Shown here in pieces: positions 10,571 through 22,498 of a stretch of 35,002 nucleotides of DNA. A program made the position numbers and the translations under genes. How positions within the stretch are numbered: position 1 is the first letter of the stretch; every line of letters starts with the position of its first letter. This DNA is from Plasmodium relictum (taxonomy: Eukaryota > Apicomplexa > Aconoidasida > Haemosporida > Plasmodiidae). Location of the stretch: NCBI RefSeq assembly GCF_900005765.1, contig NW_021628704.1, positions 1-35,002 of the forward strand, in the 5' to 3' direction. Below the pieces are notes generated by a model. The model worked only from the letters and a program-made list of their open reading frames with translations. It did no database searches and had not been told where the DNA came from.

Positions 10571-11362
10571 ATGAGATTTTCAAGATTATATCAATTTTTT
10601 TACTACTTTTTAATTATCAGTTGGATAACACCAACAATTTTTATGGAAAATATTCCACTGACTCTTCCCTTTAGTGAGCAACACAAAGAAAATCTCCTTC
10701 GTGGATCCCTTTTGGAAAATTTTTCTGATTATGCTGATAAAATTCATTTTGAGCTCGAAGTATTTAATAGTTATATAAAAGAATTTAATGAAGGTTCTCC
10801 TGAGAAAAAAGAAGAGTTATTAAATAGTAAAGATAAAATACGTAATACCATTGTTGATTTGGGAAAATTAAAAAAATTATATATACATGATTTTATTTTG
10901 GATGAATTAACTAATTTAATTATTTCTGAATTCAAAGAAATAACTGAAGGAAGGCCAGAAGAACAAAAAATACAAGATAAAGAATGTCTTCAATATCATG
11001 AAAATTATAATAATCATATGGAAAAGAAATGTAAGGAAATTTTAGGGGAAATGGAAGAATTGTGGAATTTCAATTATATAACAAAAGATATAGATCCTAT
11101 ATGGAAACAAGAAAAATGGATTTTATGGACTCAAAATTATGAATATTATGTATCTGCTTTAGTAAAGAGTTACCATATGTTTTATATAAAAATGATACAT
11201 AATAAGAATACAGCAAAGGTTTGCGGTGCGATTTATGAGTATTTAGAGGAATCATTTGTGCGTTCATATCGGGGAGCATTACTGCTTGAATTTAATAATT
11301 TTTTTCTTAAGTTCATAGATGAATGGGTATCTAAAAAATATATTGAAGTACAAAATAGGTAA
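10571..11362 (+). CDS. Secreted/exported helical protein, family not identified (first exon)
   Basis: A 263-codon frame begins at ATG 10571, just after a poly-T tract. Residues 8-24 are hydrophobic, a likely signal peptide. After it lies RGSLLE (44-49), close to but not the export motif RxLxE (the Leu is one place late). The body is acidic/basic and helical. Residues 139-262 hold three Cys (139, 154, 218) and five Trp (165, 178, 183, 186, 252) and end FLKFIDEW, loosely like the Trp-anchored helical domain of exported PHIST/RAD proteins; I would not assign it. The frame stops at TAA 11360, but AG|GTAATA at 11357-11364 is a good splice donor, so the stop is probably intronic. Phase-compatible acceptors follow at 11493 (adds only EVGLIT) and 13244 (adds 31 residues). 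Base composition is clearly coding against the flanks. Confidence 0.75.
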   Translation: MRFSRLYQFFYYFLIISWITPTIFMENIPLTLPFSEQHKENLLRGSLLENFSDYADKIHFELEVFNSYIKEFNEGSPEKKEELLNSKDKIRNTIVDLGKLKKLYIHDFILDELTNLIISEFKEITEGRPEEQKIQDKECLQYHENYNNHMEKKCKEILGEMEELWNFNYITKDIDPIWKQEKWILWTQNYEYYVSALVKSYHMFYIKMIHNKNTAKVCGAIYEYLEESFVRSYRGALLLEFNNFFLKFIDEWVSKKYIEVQNR

Positions 11363-11660
11363 TATTCAGTATTATTTCTTGCATATTATAAGATACATGA
11401 AGTTTATTTTATTTATGTTGTTAATCCCATTATTTTAATATTTAACAATTTTTTTTATTTATATTTTAAAATATGTTTTCATAAATTTCGCAGAGAAGTG
11501 GGATTGATAACTTAAAAATTAATTTATGAATGTATTTATTTATTAAAAATTGCCTAAACTATTTCTATTATATAATAAATACAACAATATTAGTTCAAAT
11601 TTTAAAATAAATTTTGTTGTAAAAATATTTTCTATAATAAATTATGTCACTATTTATACA
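11363..11660. other. Probable intron sequence downstream of the 10571 gene
   Basis: No coding signal except the short alternative exon after the CAG at 11491-11493 (in phase, GAAGTGGGATTGATAACT then TAA at 11513). If the 13244 acceptor is used instead, this stretch and mini-elements G and F all lie in one intron. Confidence 0.35.
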
Positions 11661-13087
11661 TGATTTATTAAATAAACACTAAGATACTTTCGTAGTGCAT
11701 TAAATCATTTAGTAAAGATAATTTATAATGATCTACACTAATTTTATTTATTATAAAATTACTTGTTATAAATAATATATAATCATTATATAATTATGTT
11801 ATATGTATCATGAAATAAGCAATTTATCTGATGTAAAATTTAAAGTCCTTTAATAAATGCTATTGTTAAATTAGTATTTTTTTTATTTTTAATATGTTCA
11901 CAATTTATAACATAGTTCATATAGCTTAATAAAAGCTCTTATTAAAACTTAAATACTTGATTTATTAATTGTCTGATTTAAATGCTTTGGTAGTATATTA
12001 AATAGTTAAATTAAAAAAGAACTTTCAGCGAAATTCCTATTCATTTTAATTTATTAAAATATTTATTATTATAATTATTAATTAATTCCTTACAATTTTT
12101 ATAAAAAAAAATTTAATTTATATTAAATATATATACATATGTATAATATATTTTTTTTTTGGGTTTTTTTTTAGTGAATAATAATGTATGGTGTGTAAAT
12201 ATTAATTTAAATAAGAGATAAATAATGAAGTTCATATTAATCAATAAATGAAAAACTATATATACGAATAGTAAAAATTTATTTTAAAATAATATAAATT
12301 TTACATCAAATTACTTAGTATAATTTATAGGGAATTAACTATCATTTGTAATAATATTACAGTTAATATAAATCTCTCTGCATGCTCTCTATAAATTTGT
12401 TTATTCAAACTTTAGATGTGTCATTGGATAGCCAATTAATAGATTATACATACAAAATGAAACTCTTTAGATTTTAAAAACCCATAAATTGAGACTATAT
12501 ATATCATAAATATGCACATTTAATGCATACCATTTTTATTTGTAAAAAAAAAAAAAACTGGAAATTTATTATTACTATTTTTTTTTTTTTAAATTCCTTT
12601 TGATATTTATTATTTTGTTTAGTTTCAATTGTAGAGAAAAATACTTTTTTTTTGTTGTTCAATAATAGAATTATTCTTAGGGAAATTAATTTTTTCAATC
12701 AAATTAATTTTTGAAACAATAAAAGTTAAATTCTAAATTAATAAAAAAAGATAGGATTTTGTTTTTATTAATGTTTAATCTTTACATGTTTTTTTTTGAA
12801 AAACTATCTGTACTTTTAACTTAAATTTATTATTATTTTTTTTAAATATTACATTATATATTATCAATAATTTTAATGAGGATTTAAATTTGAAAAGAAT
12901 AATAATAAATTTTTATCAAAGTAAATAATTGATATTTATGTAAACTATATATATAAGGTTTATATATTTGTGACAAAAATATAATTTTTATAAGAATTAA
13001 AATTAGTAAAGACAACTCTACATGTTTTTTATAGATTTATATGTTAAATACTGTTTTAAAGTCATTAAATAACTAATTAATAAATCA
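11661..13087. mobile_element. Mini-element G: non-coding, inverted ends, with F nested inside
   Basis: The left end TGATTTATTAAAT at 11661 is followed by ATACTTT and AGTAAAGATAA...ATGATCT blocks, as in left ends elsewhere. The right end is AATTAATAAATCA, closing at 13087. The ~340 bases before it (12750-13087) match the right repeats of C (24580-24935) and B (32905-33232), including the TTAATGAGGATTT block. No integrase text remains between them. Length about 1.43 kb including F, about 0.94 kb without it. Confidence 0.5.
11958..12446. mobile_element. Mini-element F (~0.49 kb), nested in G
   Basis: The left end TGATTTATTAATTG at 11958 continues with AATGCTTTGGTAG and AATTAAAAAAGAAC. The right end, read inwards on the minus strand, gives TAATCTATTAATTGGCTATC and AATAAACAAATTTATAGAGAGCATGC. 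Both are recognisable as family termini in opposite orientations. Nothing coding lies between. It resembles a MITE-like internal deletion derivative. Confidence 0.5.
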
Positions 13088-13244
13088 ACTATTAATAATA
13101 AAAAATTTACACACAAACTAATAAAAATAATAATATATTTTTTATATCTGTAGTTGTAACTGATATAAAGACTAATAAATATGTACTAATTTTTACTTAC
13201 TATTTTTTTTTTAGTATATAATATCTATTAAATAAAAAATTTAG

Positions 13245-13341
13245 AAGAAAATCACGGAAAAATGAAAAAGATCAAAGCAAAATACATTTATATCTTGGAG
13301 AAGTAATACAACATATATGGGAAATAAACAAAACAAATTAA
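13245..13341 (+). CDS. Candidate terminal exon (31 codons) after a TTTAG acceptor
   Basis: After AAATTTAG at 13244 the frame reads RKSRKNEKDQSKIHLYLGEV and then IQHIWEINKTN, ending at TAA 13339-13341. It is rich in Arg, Lys, Gln and Trp codons and visibly less AT-biased than its surroundings. Its phase (one base completing a codon) is exactly what the donor at 11359 needs, so it may be the last exon of the 10571 gene, with a 1,886-bp intron holding elements G and F. It could instead be a relic of another gene, or chance. Confidence 0.35.
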
Positions 13342-13544
13342 TGTAAATATGATAAAATTATAAATGAAACAGTCACAAATAAATATTAGAAGATTATATA
13401 GTTTAAAAATTATTACTGAATTTTTTCTCAATTCTCTTTAAATGTTAATTTTTTTGAAATACCACACTGATAACTTCTTTTTGATTTAAGTAACATAAAT
13501 CATTACTATATTTACATTATTCATATTACATGTTACTTTTAATT

Positions 13545-14554
13545 TCAATTTTTGAGCATTATTTTTTTATAATAAAAAGCAAATGCTATACCACCACTAA
13601 CAAGTAAACAACCTAATATACCAAAAGTTATTTTAGCTGTTGTACTGCTAAAAATACCATTACTTCCATTATCATGTGAATATAAGGCCACAGAGGTATT
13701 TGTATTGTTTTCTTTCAAATATTCTCCTATATTGTCAATTTTTCCTTTTTTTTTATGAATAAATTCTATTAAATTTAAACATTCATCAATTGTATTTTTA
13801 ATATAACGTTGAAGTGCTATATTTTTCTGTATAGTTGGTAAGAATGCACTAGTGTAAACTTCCTTAGTATGCTTTTTTTGATTCAAATATTTTATGATTT
13901 GTCTACTATAAATTATCACATTACTGTACTCCGTGTTGTTTTCATATGACATGCCATATATATCATTAGCTCCATCATCAACATTTGCAAAATTATGGAA
14001 AGAGTATCCTCTTTCTGGAAGTGTACAAAATTTTTCCAATCTCTGACTTAAGGTTTTATGAATTTCATCTACTTTTTTCTTCATATGTAACAATTTTCTT
14101 CGTTGAACATATAATTGTCCTCTTAATATTTTTAAAGGACGTTCCTTAAGTATATGATCATGTGATGGGTTTCCTCCTCTGGGACCTTTTAGATTATACA
14201 CTTGTGGATTGTTAGATTCTTGTAATATATCATCTTGAATATTCAAATAAAAGTCATCAGCATTATATTCATCTTTAAATAATAAAGAATTTTGAGAATC
14301 AAGATTTCCCCTCCCTGTGTTATTATTTAAATTTGTTTCTAAAGTATTATTATTTGATCCATCTCTTTCCGAATAACTTATACCTATATAAATATATAGC
14401 AAAAATTAAAACAAATTCACATTTATATAATATAATTTGTATTTTTTCAAATAAATATAATAAAAATATAAATATTCACGTATATGCATGCTATATTACC
14501 AAAAAGGACAAGAGCGATATTCAAAAGAATCATAGAAAAGTTTCCGCTTGTCAT
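13545..14554 (-). CDS. Two-exon gene: secreted protein with C-terminal membrane anchor
   Basis: Exon 1 (14554-14500) encodes MTSGNFSMILLNIALVLF, a signal peptide, and ends G|GTAATA. The intron is 14499-14384, ending ATATAG. Exon 2 (14383-13545, stop TGA) continues in perfect phase through G-ISYSERDG, giving 297 residues. The ectodomain is Asn/Asp-rich at first, then helical (about 105-145, basic), then has several N-x-S/T sites. Residues 270-290 form one membrane span, followed by KKIMLKN as a short basic tail. No RxLxE motif is seen. Two exons with the signal on the first and a single C-terminal span recall multigene surface/export families of avian Plasmodium (the fam-e type, as I remember it) and, in layout, STEVOR/RIFIN. 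Family membership is not established; the exon structure is well supported. Confidence 0.85.
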
Positions 14555-17500
14555 AATGAAGATAGTTCTAATGATTTTTTTTTTTTTTGTTTCTTTGTAT
14601 GTTTAAAAGTTTTATACTTATTTTTTCTAAACTTGGTGTATATATTATTTACATATATATGAGTTCATAATATTTTTTTAAAATTTTTTTTTAAAAAGAT
14701 ATGAATTCTACCTCTTTTTAACTTATAATTAGGACATGAATGCATATGTAAAATTAGTAATAAAATTATACGTATATATTTATATATATATAGAATAAAA
14801 GAATATAAGTAAATTGTTGTAAAATTAAATTAAAATCTACTTAATAGAAATTTATTTTAAATTAAAAAGACGTTAAGAAAAATTACAAAAAAATTTTATT
14901 TTTGAAGGAATAATTGTAAAGAAAAATATACGTGTATATATTTTTTTTATAATAGATTAAATTTAACGAATTATGGCATTAAATCATGTTTATTATATAT
15001 AAAAAATCTTAACTAGAATAATAAAGACAATTATTATATAAAATAATAAGCACAAATATATTCAAAATTGAAAGAAAAATGAAAGATAAAATATTTATTA
15101 CAAAATAATGAAAAAAAATTTCATATTTAAAAAATAAGATGAAGTAGAGAACATTATCATCTGTTAGATTATTTTTTAACTCTTTTTTTTAATATAATAT
15201 TGATATCTTTACATTTACATAATAATTTTTTTAAATGAAAAAAAGAAATCTTTTTACCTATAATTATAAATATCAAATTAATTGAAAAAAGTTACATTTT
15301 TTTTTTTCTTTAACTAATTGTAGTTTATAATAAATGAAAATTAAGTTTTTGTAATTTAGTGATCTTTAAAAAAAAAATTTAATTAATTTAAATATATCAA
15401 TAATTTTAATCTTAGAAATTAAAATTAACTAAATATTATTATATTTTTTCTAATAAATGAATCAAATATAACATTTTATTCATTTTAAAAGTGCGTATAA
15501 CAATATTAATAATTTTTCAAAACGAGTCCTAATGAAATTTTGCAAAATTTTTTAATTATTCAATTTAATTATTTTCCTTTTTTTTTATTTTCTTTTCCAT
15601 TATTGAATAAATGATAAAGATTAGACATAAAATAATGAATTATAGTAATATCCTTCATTTTTTATTTTATTTTTTCTTCTTTTGTTTTTGGTATTATTTT
15701 CTGTTTACAAAATTTACATTATTTAGTTTTTTCTTGTTCATTTCATATATATATAATAAACAATCTTAATAAAAAGTTTCTTTTACATTAATATTAAGCT
15801 ATCCTGTTAATGCACTGAAAATTCATTTAATACTTTTACATAATCATTGTTATTAACTTTAAAAAAATTTTATTTTATCATTATATTTGTTTTTATTTTT
15901 CTCCTATTTTGTTTCTTTTTTTTTAAAGTAATTTTTTATATAATATTGTTAATTTATAAAAAAATTGCCTGGTGCTATTTAGCTTATTGCACTATCATTG
16001 AGACAATTGAAATAATTTAAATATATTAAATTTTCAAAATTGCAAATGCTTATTATTTAAATTATAATTTATGAATCATCTATAGTTTTATTCTTTTTTC
16101 TTTTTTACTTTATTTTTTCTTTATGTAATTTTCATTGAACCGTTTATAATTTATAAAAAAATAGTTGCATATCACTGAATATTGCACTGTTGTTATAGCA
16201 CATTCAATGTTATAATTATTAACATAATTAAATTATACGTTTTGAACTATTTATATTATTATTTTTGTTTTATTTATTTTTTTTTTTTTCATGTATTATT
16301 TATTGCAACTTTATTTATATGTAAAAAAATGATGCGTGAGTATGCATAATTTCCACTAGTTTGTTTCCTTAATAAAATGTTTGCACATTTTTTTGCTTAT
16401 ATCATTAAAGCAGAATCTTTATTAATTATATCTATTAATATATTATAATGATCTAACTTAAATCACTTTATCCCTTGTTTTTGAAATTTTTTTTTGTCAT
16501 AATAATTAATATTGCACCTGTAACTTTAACAATCTTTTTGTTTATTAATATTATAAATTATATTGCTTCTATTTTTATCATATTCTTTATTTTTAATGAA
16601 TGTTTTTTTTTTAATTTATTTCTTAAAATTTTAGAATGTTTAAGTTTAAAATAATTATTTGCACTTTTATACTTAAAAATTTTAATAGTTCATTTTTTTC
16701 CTTTATTATATATATTTTTTTCAAATATTTATATTATTTTTATATTTCATTAAATAAATGTAAGCTGTGAGTTTTAAATTTATTAATCATCTTTATTAAT
16801 ACTTGAAGAAGTAAAAAAAAAAAAGTTAAGAAAATATTTAGTATTTATTACATCTTTAGTTATATTAATCATTTTATCTAATTAAATTCAAAAAAATATA
16901 AAAAAAAAAAAATAAATAAACTTTTTAACTATTTAAATTAAAATTAAATTATGAGCTAGTATTATTTTAATGGTAAAGGCAAAGCAGAAAAATATCATTC
17001 TAATAAAATTCTGAAAATAAAGAATATCTGTATCTTCTTTAAAATATTTAGAGAATTTATTTAAATTAAAAATAACTTATTTATAAGAATTATTACTTTT
17101 TTTTTTTTTTTATTTATAACTGAAAATCTCATATAAAAGAAATTTTGTGAAATTATATAAATTGGAAAATAAATCTAATAATAATAGGGTAAAACTATAA
17201 TAAAAGCAGAATAAAGATTATATGCTTTAATAAAATAGGAATAAAATAATTATATAAATGTATGCATGGAGAAACAGATATATAAAATAAAATAAGAAAG
17301 AATTTAATTAAAAGTTGATCAAATGTAAAGTTAATTTATTTTTAAAAAATTAAGTAGAATAATATAATAATATTTATTAAAGAATGTGTAATTTTTTGTT
17401 TTCTCATTATTTACTTTCTTTTTTAAAGAAATATAGGAAAACATTGTTTATAAAAAAATATATGAAACTTTTTAATTAAAAAATATTTATGTAGTTTTTA

Positions 17501-20500
17501 TATAAAAAATATTACAAATCTTAAAGGATATATTTACAAATATAAAATAAAAAAAAATATGTTTTCTCATAATAAAAAAGAAATATTTATTTAATAGCTC
17601 CTATAGAAAATTAACAAAAAAGTTAATATAAAAGAAATTTTAAGTTTTTTCTTCAATATTTATTTCCATGTGGAGAAAAATGCCAAGAAAAATATCAATA
17701 TTTATTTTTTTATAAAATTAGTTGACATATTTTTGAATAAATAAATAGGAAGAATTTTATTAAAAATTAAAGAAAAAAAAAAATATTGTTTAGATAAATA
17801 ACTCAAATATTTAAGATGAATCGAAAAATAATAGAAGATTAAAATAATTAAAAATGAAATAATATTACGATATTAACTTTTAGGACTGAAACATTAGAAT
17901 AAAAAAAAAATTATGAAAAATTAATCCATATGATATTCTTTTATTTTTTATTTTAATTATATGCAAATGATTTTCATAGTATAAAAAAAGAAAAGTAAAA
18001 CTATAAGTATTTTTTATTTCTTATATACATTAAAAAAGTAAAATTAGACAAAATAGGAAAATAAAAAAAGACAAAATATTCAATTAAAAAAATAAATATA
18101 TATGCATATAAAAATTTGTTAATAAATTTTAATTTTTTAATATTTATAATTTTCATTTAAAAAAAATATTTCCAGAAAAAAATAAATGTTAAATACATAA
18201 TAATAATCTTGAAAATTTAAGTTTCAGAATTAATATATAATAATTTTAACTTTTTTTTTTTTTTATATTTATCCTATATATTGAAACAAGTTATTTATAT
18301 ATATATTTCATTAAAAGTATATATATATATGCGGAAAAAATAATTTAAAAATAAATTGTTAAAGTTTTATATTTTACACATTTTTTATTTTATTTTTTAA
18401 TTATTAGTTATCTTTTTATTTTAATATAACCGAGTTTATATTATTAAATAGCATTTTAGTATATGTTTTAAGAAAAAAAAAAATAAATGTTTATTATGAT
18501 ATTATATATATATTTTTAGATGTATACTTATTTTATATTTAATTAAATGTTATAGAAATGTTACTGTTCTATTTATTGAAAAAAATATCAAATAATGATA
18601 TTTTATTTTTAATAATTACATTTGATATTCTTAAAAATTTATTTTAATAAAAAATGTTTATGATTTTTATTTCCTAATGTAAAAGTATCCATAGATAAAT
18701 AATAATTTTTTAAATAATTTCATCAATTTTTATGAACTAATTTTCTTTTTTTGTATTTGTTACCATTTTCTCTTTTTTTCTATAAAAAGTTGTAGTATTT
18801 AGATGTACCACAACACATAATTTTAATAAAAATACTGTAGTATGATAAAACCATATTTCTAGTAAAATATATTTTAATTGTAATTTATTTATTTTTTTTC
18901 ATTCATTACTTAATACTGAAAGGTGCAATTATTTTTCATAATTTCCACCATGATAATTTCACTAATAATAATACATACATTTTAAAGAATTTTTGCTTAA
19001 AGAGTATATAACCTCTAATTTTTTTTTTTTTTTAATAGTATATATAGGATTAAAGATTTATTCTTTTTAATTTTAGGCATATTTCATATACTTTTACTAT
19101 ATTTTTATTGGTATTTTTTTCTTTCATTTATAACAATATTTTAAAAAAAAAATGGTAATATATATATATTAATAAATATTAAGTATAACTTATTTAATTT
19201 TATTAAAAAAAATAATTTGTAGTTTATATCATTTCATATACATACATTAATTAAATATTATTGCACCAATACATATAAGCAATCCCTATTTAAGTTTATT
19301 TTTATAGTGTATTATTATATCATATATTTACAATTATTATTTCACTTAAAATACAGTTTATATGTCTTACTTGTTCTACAGTATTCATGTCTATTATCAC
19401 TAAATAAAAAATTAAAAGATATAATCGATTTCATTACTTATTTTATAACTAACAGTGAGTACTATATTTCTTATTATAATTATTTAATAAAAGAGTTACT
19501 AAACCTTTTTTTGGATTTTAAGAATATATTTAGAAAGTCAACTAAAGACACATTTGTATATTAATTCAATAAATAATTAGATACCTTAAAACGTTTTAAT
19601 GAGACAAATATAAATAATTTTTTTTATTGATACTTTTATCTAAAAAGAAAAGGATATATCATTTTTTCTTTATGGATGAATAATATTCTTAGTATGATAT
19701 GGATATTTTCAAGAAAAATAAATATAATACTTTTTGTTATATATCTTAGTGTTTAATTAGAGAATTTAGTAATTGATTGTATTTATAATATTAAGAATAA
19801 TAATATTAAATTATAATATTTGTTTTTATTACACATTTTATTATCCTAATGTTTTTTTAAAGATATTCTAAGCATATGTAGAGATAATCTGCATATGCAT
19901 GCTATTTAAATAATAATTAAATTTAACATCTGAATTCTTTAAAAAGGTGTAGGATACATAATTTAATAATCCTCATATTAATTAAATGATTATTTTATAA
20001 ACTACATTTTTTATCTTTATTTTATCATTAAAATTACGACTATATATAAGTATGCATCAATTCAATAAGAACAAAATCATAACTCAAAATAAAGTCGAGG
20101 GATATTAATATAAAATAATTTTAATTAATTAAAAATAAAAATGTATATTATATAAATGAATAGATGCCATATTATATATAATATTATTAAAATATTGTTA
20201 TTATCATTTTTAATTTTTACTCTAGTTTAATTTTATATATACTTAAAATTTTATCTTTTTATTCCTCATTCTATTGGTCTTTTTCTTATGTAGATTTCAT
20301 TTTTTTTTTTTTTTTTTTTTCAATTATTATGTTAATATATTATTATTCTTTATATTTACTTCACATTATTTTTTAAAAATGAATATTCCATAATAAAATA
20401 AAAAAAAAAAAATGTATTCCATAAATTAGCAAAATTTGAAAAGCAATATTTTTTAATTATTCCTATAAAATAAACTTCATGTAAAAAAAAAAAAGGATAA

Positions 20501-21233
20501 AATAATTTATTATTATTCATTTCATAAGAATAGCATAGATACAATATAAAATTAAACATAAAAAAGGTTAAAGTTATGTTTTCCTTCTTGATGATATACA
20601 ATAATTCAATCTTATGATATATTTATCTTTTTACTAAAATCACAATATCTCACATAAAATAGTTTCATACTTTTATTTATACCTTAGTGATAAAGCATCA
20701 CTTATACATATATAATTATTCAAATTTTTTAAGTTATCATTTGTAAATTTATTAAATTATTAATTAAACATGATATTATAAATATCTATGAACATTTATT
20801 CAATTTAATAAATAGAAAGAATATTATTCAATTATCATAACTTATTGTTCTAAAATTATTTTAATATTTTTTATAGTTTATTTATTCTAATATATATATA
20901 TAAAGAACTATTTGTATTAAATATTAGAAAAAAAAAAAAAAGTAAAAATTAAAAATTAAATATTTTCTATATAATGTTTTTTTTTATCATAATATTAGAA
21001 TAATTTTATCTAGCAAAAAATATATTGAAAATCAAAAAAATAAGGACTTATCTCACATTAAATCTTACACAAACTACATAAATATACTAATCTAAAAAAA
21101 ATCAAAATTTTAGTAGGTTATAATTTGTTGAAATAATTCAAAAATAATTATAAGCATACACTATAAATTATAATAAGTCTCTGTATTTATAATATTTCAA
21201 TACTTTTCAGAAAAAAAAATTCTCTACAATTTC
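14555..21233. other. Long AT-rich spacer, no supported gene
   Basis: There are homopolymers and stop-dense frames throughout. The best open stretch is 19305-19561 on the plus strand (about 85 codons, Tyr/Leu/Ile-rich, no ATG). It directly follows TTTTTATAG, which would serve as a splice acceptor, but no matching first exon was found, so it may be a gene remnant or chance. The minus-strand frame near 20356-20557 is made largely of poly-T/poly-A codons and is not convincing. Confidence 0.4.
15780..16330 (+). repeat. Degenerate tandem repeat, period about 197 bp
   Basis: AATTTATAAAAAAAT followed by TTGC, a GCT/TCACT block and TATTGCACT occurs at about 15951 and again at about 16148. Each is preceded by a T-rich run and followed by an AATT-rich stretch. 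Weaker echoes of the TGCACTGAAAATT part lie near 15810. Units are diverged and limits are approximate. Confidence 0.35.
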
Positions 21234-21545
21234 CTAGGGAATTAAAACGCTAGCCGAAATTGAAGAATCTTTATCCATATGATGATCTATTACATCTAAA
21301 ACCTTATTTCTGAATTTATCTTCAGATCTTCGTTCATAAATAGCCAATCCAAGTATACCACCTACGATTATTGCGGTTGCCCCAAATATCAATGACGCAG
21401 CAATTATATCATTCTTTTTTTTTTTATGCTCAAGTCTTTCATCTATTATTTGATGATCCACGCTTAAGTTTGTATAATGGCAAAAGCATGGTATTATTAC
21501 AACTGAAATAAGAAAAAAAAAGCTAAGTACTTTTAAGAATTTCAT
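21234..21545 (-). CDS. ETRAMP-like small membrane protein (103 aa)
   Basis: A single-exon frame starts at the ATG at 21545 and stops at TAG 21234. Residues 1-22 (MKFLKVLSFFFLISVVIIPC...) are a signal peptide. A short lumenal part ends in KKKKNDIIAA (41-50). A membrane span covers 47-70 and a charged tail 71-103 (ERRSEDKFRN...). Signal, Lys-rich patch, one span and charged tail in about 100 residues is the architecture of early transcribed membrane proteins, which sit in the parasitophorous vacuole membrane with the tail facing the host cell (family knowledge). The same KKKKN-x-IIAA junction occurs in the gene at 27665-28426, so the two are paralogues. The ETRAMP call is by architecture; the exact ortholog is unknown. 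Confidence 0.75.
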   Translation of the reverse strand: MKFLKVLSFFFLISVVIIPCFCHYTNLSVDHQIIDERLEHKKKKNDIIAASLIFGATAIIVGGILGLAIYERRSEDKFRNKVLDVIDHHMDKDSSISASVLIP

Positions 21546-22498
21546 TTTTAATGAAACAAAAAGGCATATAAATAAAAAATATTTATTTTTTTTATAATGA
21601 TATTAATTTAAAAATAAATTTTTTTTTTTTATATTTATATATTTATACAAAATTTTTTTTTATTTTATAAATAAAATTCTTTTTTTTTAGCGTTAAAATG
21701 TTATCTACTTTATGTGCATGCATTTATATTTATTATTCCATATAAAGATATTTTGTTAAAATTTCTATTATTTCTTATAAAAGCTAAGTGTTTTATAAAA
21801 ATATAATAAAAATAAAAAATTAAATTTTATTTTTGCACTTTTTTTTTTATTTTTAAATTTTTTTCATAATTGTGTTATATATTTTTAATCAAATTAAAAT
21901 TTACTGTTAAAGTGCTATATAAAAAAAAAATAATAATTTTTTTCGTTTAAACGTTTCATGTAATTATGAATTATATTTTTAAAAAATATTAAACAAGATA
22001 TAATTTTATTAAAAACAACTTATATTAAAGTTTTAAAAAATTTAAAATAAGTATTTAAGAGAATTATTTTAAAAAAATTAAAACGTTTTTCTAATGTATA
22101 AATATTTGTACTGCATTTATATATATATTTCACAATAATTCGTACATTTTCAAGATAGCTTTTTTTATAGGAAACATTTTACTTCTTTGAATAATTTATT
22201 TACAAAAAGGCATTTTATTTATAATTTTTAACATATTATTTTCTATACTACTATTAAATAATTTTATAAAGTTTTATTAATTTTGCAATGTATTTATATA
22301 ATGAGATTAATCATATTTTACCTGATTATATATATGAGTTGTGACTATTTAAAAAAAAATTAACATTATTTGATATTAAGTATATAAAATATAAATGATT
22401 TTATATATTTTTAATTAATTGTTAAAATAATAGAGTTACATATGTATTATGTTTTTATGATTAATTAAAACTCCTAGTAAAAAAAATTAAAACCCACT
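21546..22498. other. AT-rich upstream spacer of the 21234 gene
   Basis: No gene seen. It presumably contains the promoter of the minus-strand gene. AAACGTTTCAT at 21949-21959 recurs at 29276-29286 upstream of the related gene. Confidence 0.35.

Noticed and set aside
11097-11279. Minus-strand 60-codon open frame
   Set aside because: It is the shadow of the 10571 gene.
12504-12698. Minus-strand Lys/Phe-rich open frame
   Set aside because: It lies in the repeat DNA of element G and is built from poly-A/poly-T codons.
11650-13100. Possible target-site duplication ACTATT around element G
   Set aside because: The similar bases are not at equivalent distances from both tips with the same register, and AT-rich chance matches are common.
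14333-14662. Plus-strand 109-codon open frame
   Set aside because: It overlaps exon 1, the intron and the start of exon 2 of the minus-strand gene and is low-complexity Tyr/Phe/Ile text.
20356-20601. Minus-strand hydrophobic 81-codon open frame
   Set aside because: No ATG at its start, and it is dominated by homopolymer-derived Phe/Tyr/Asn codons; no splice partner or domain.
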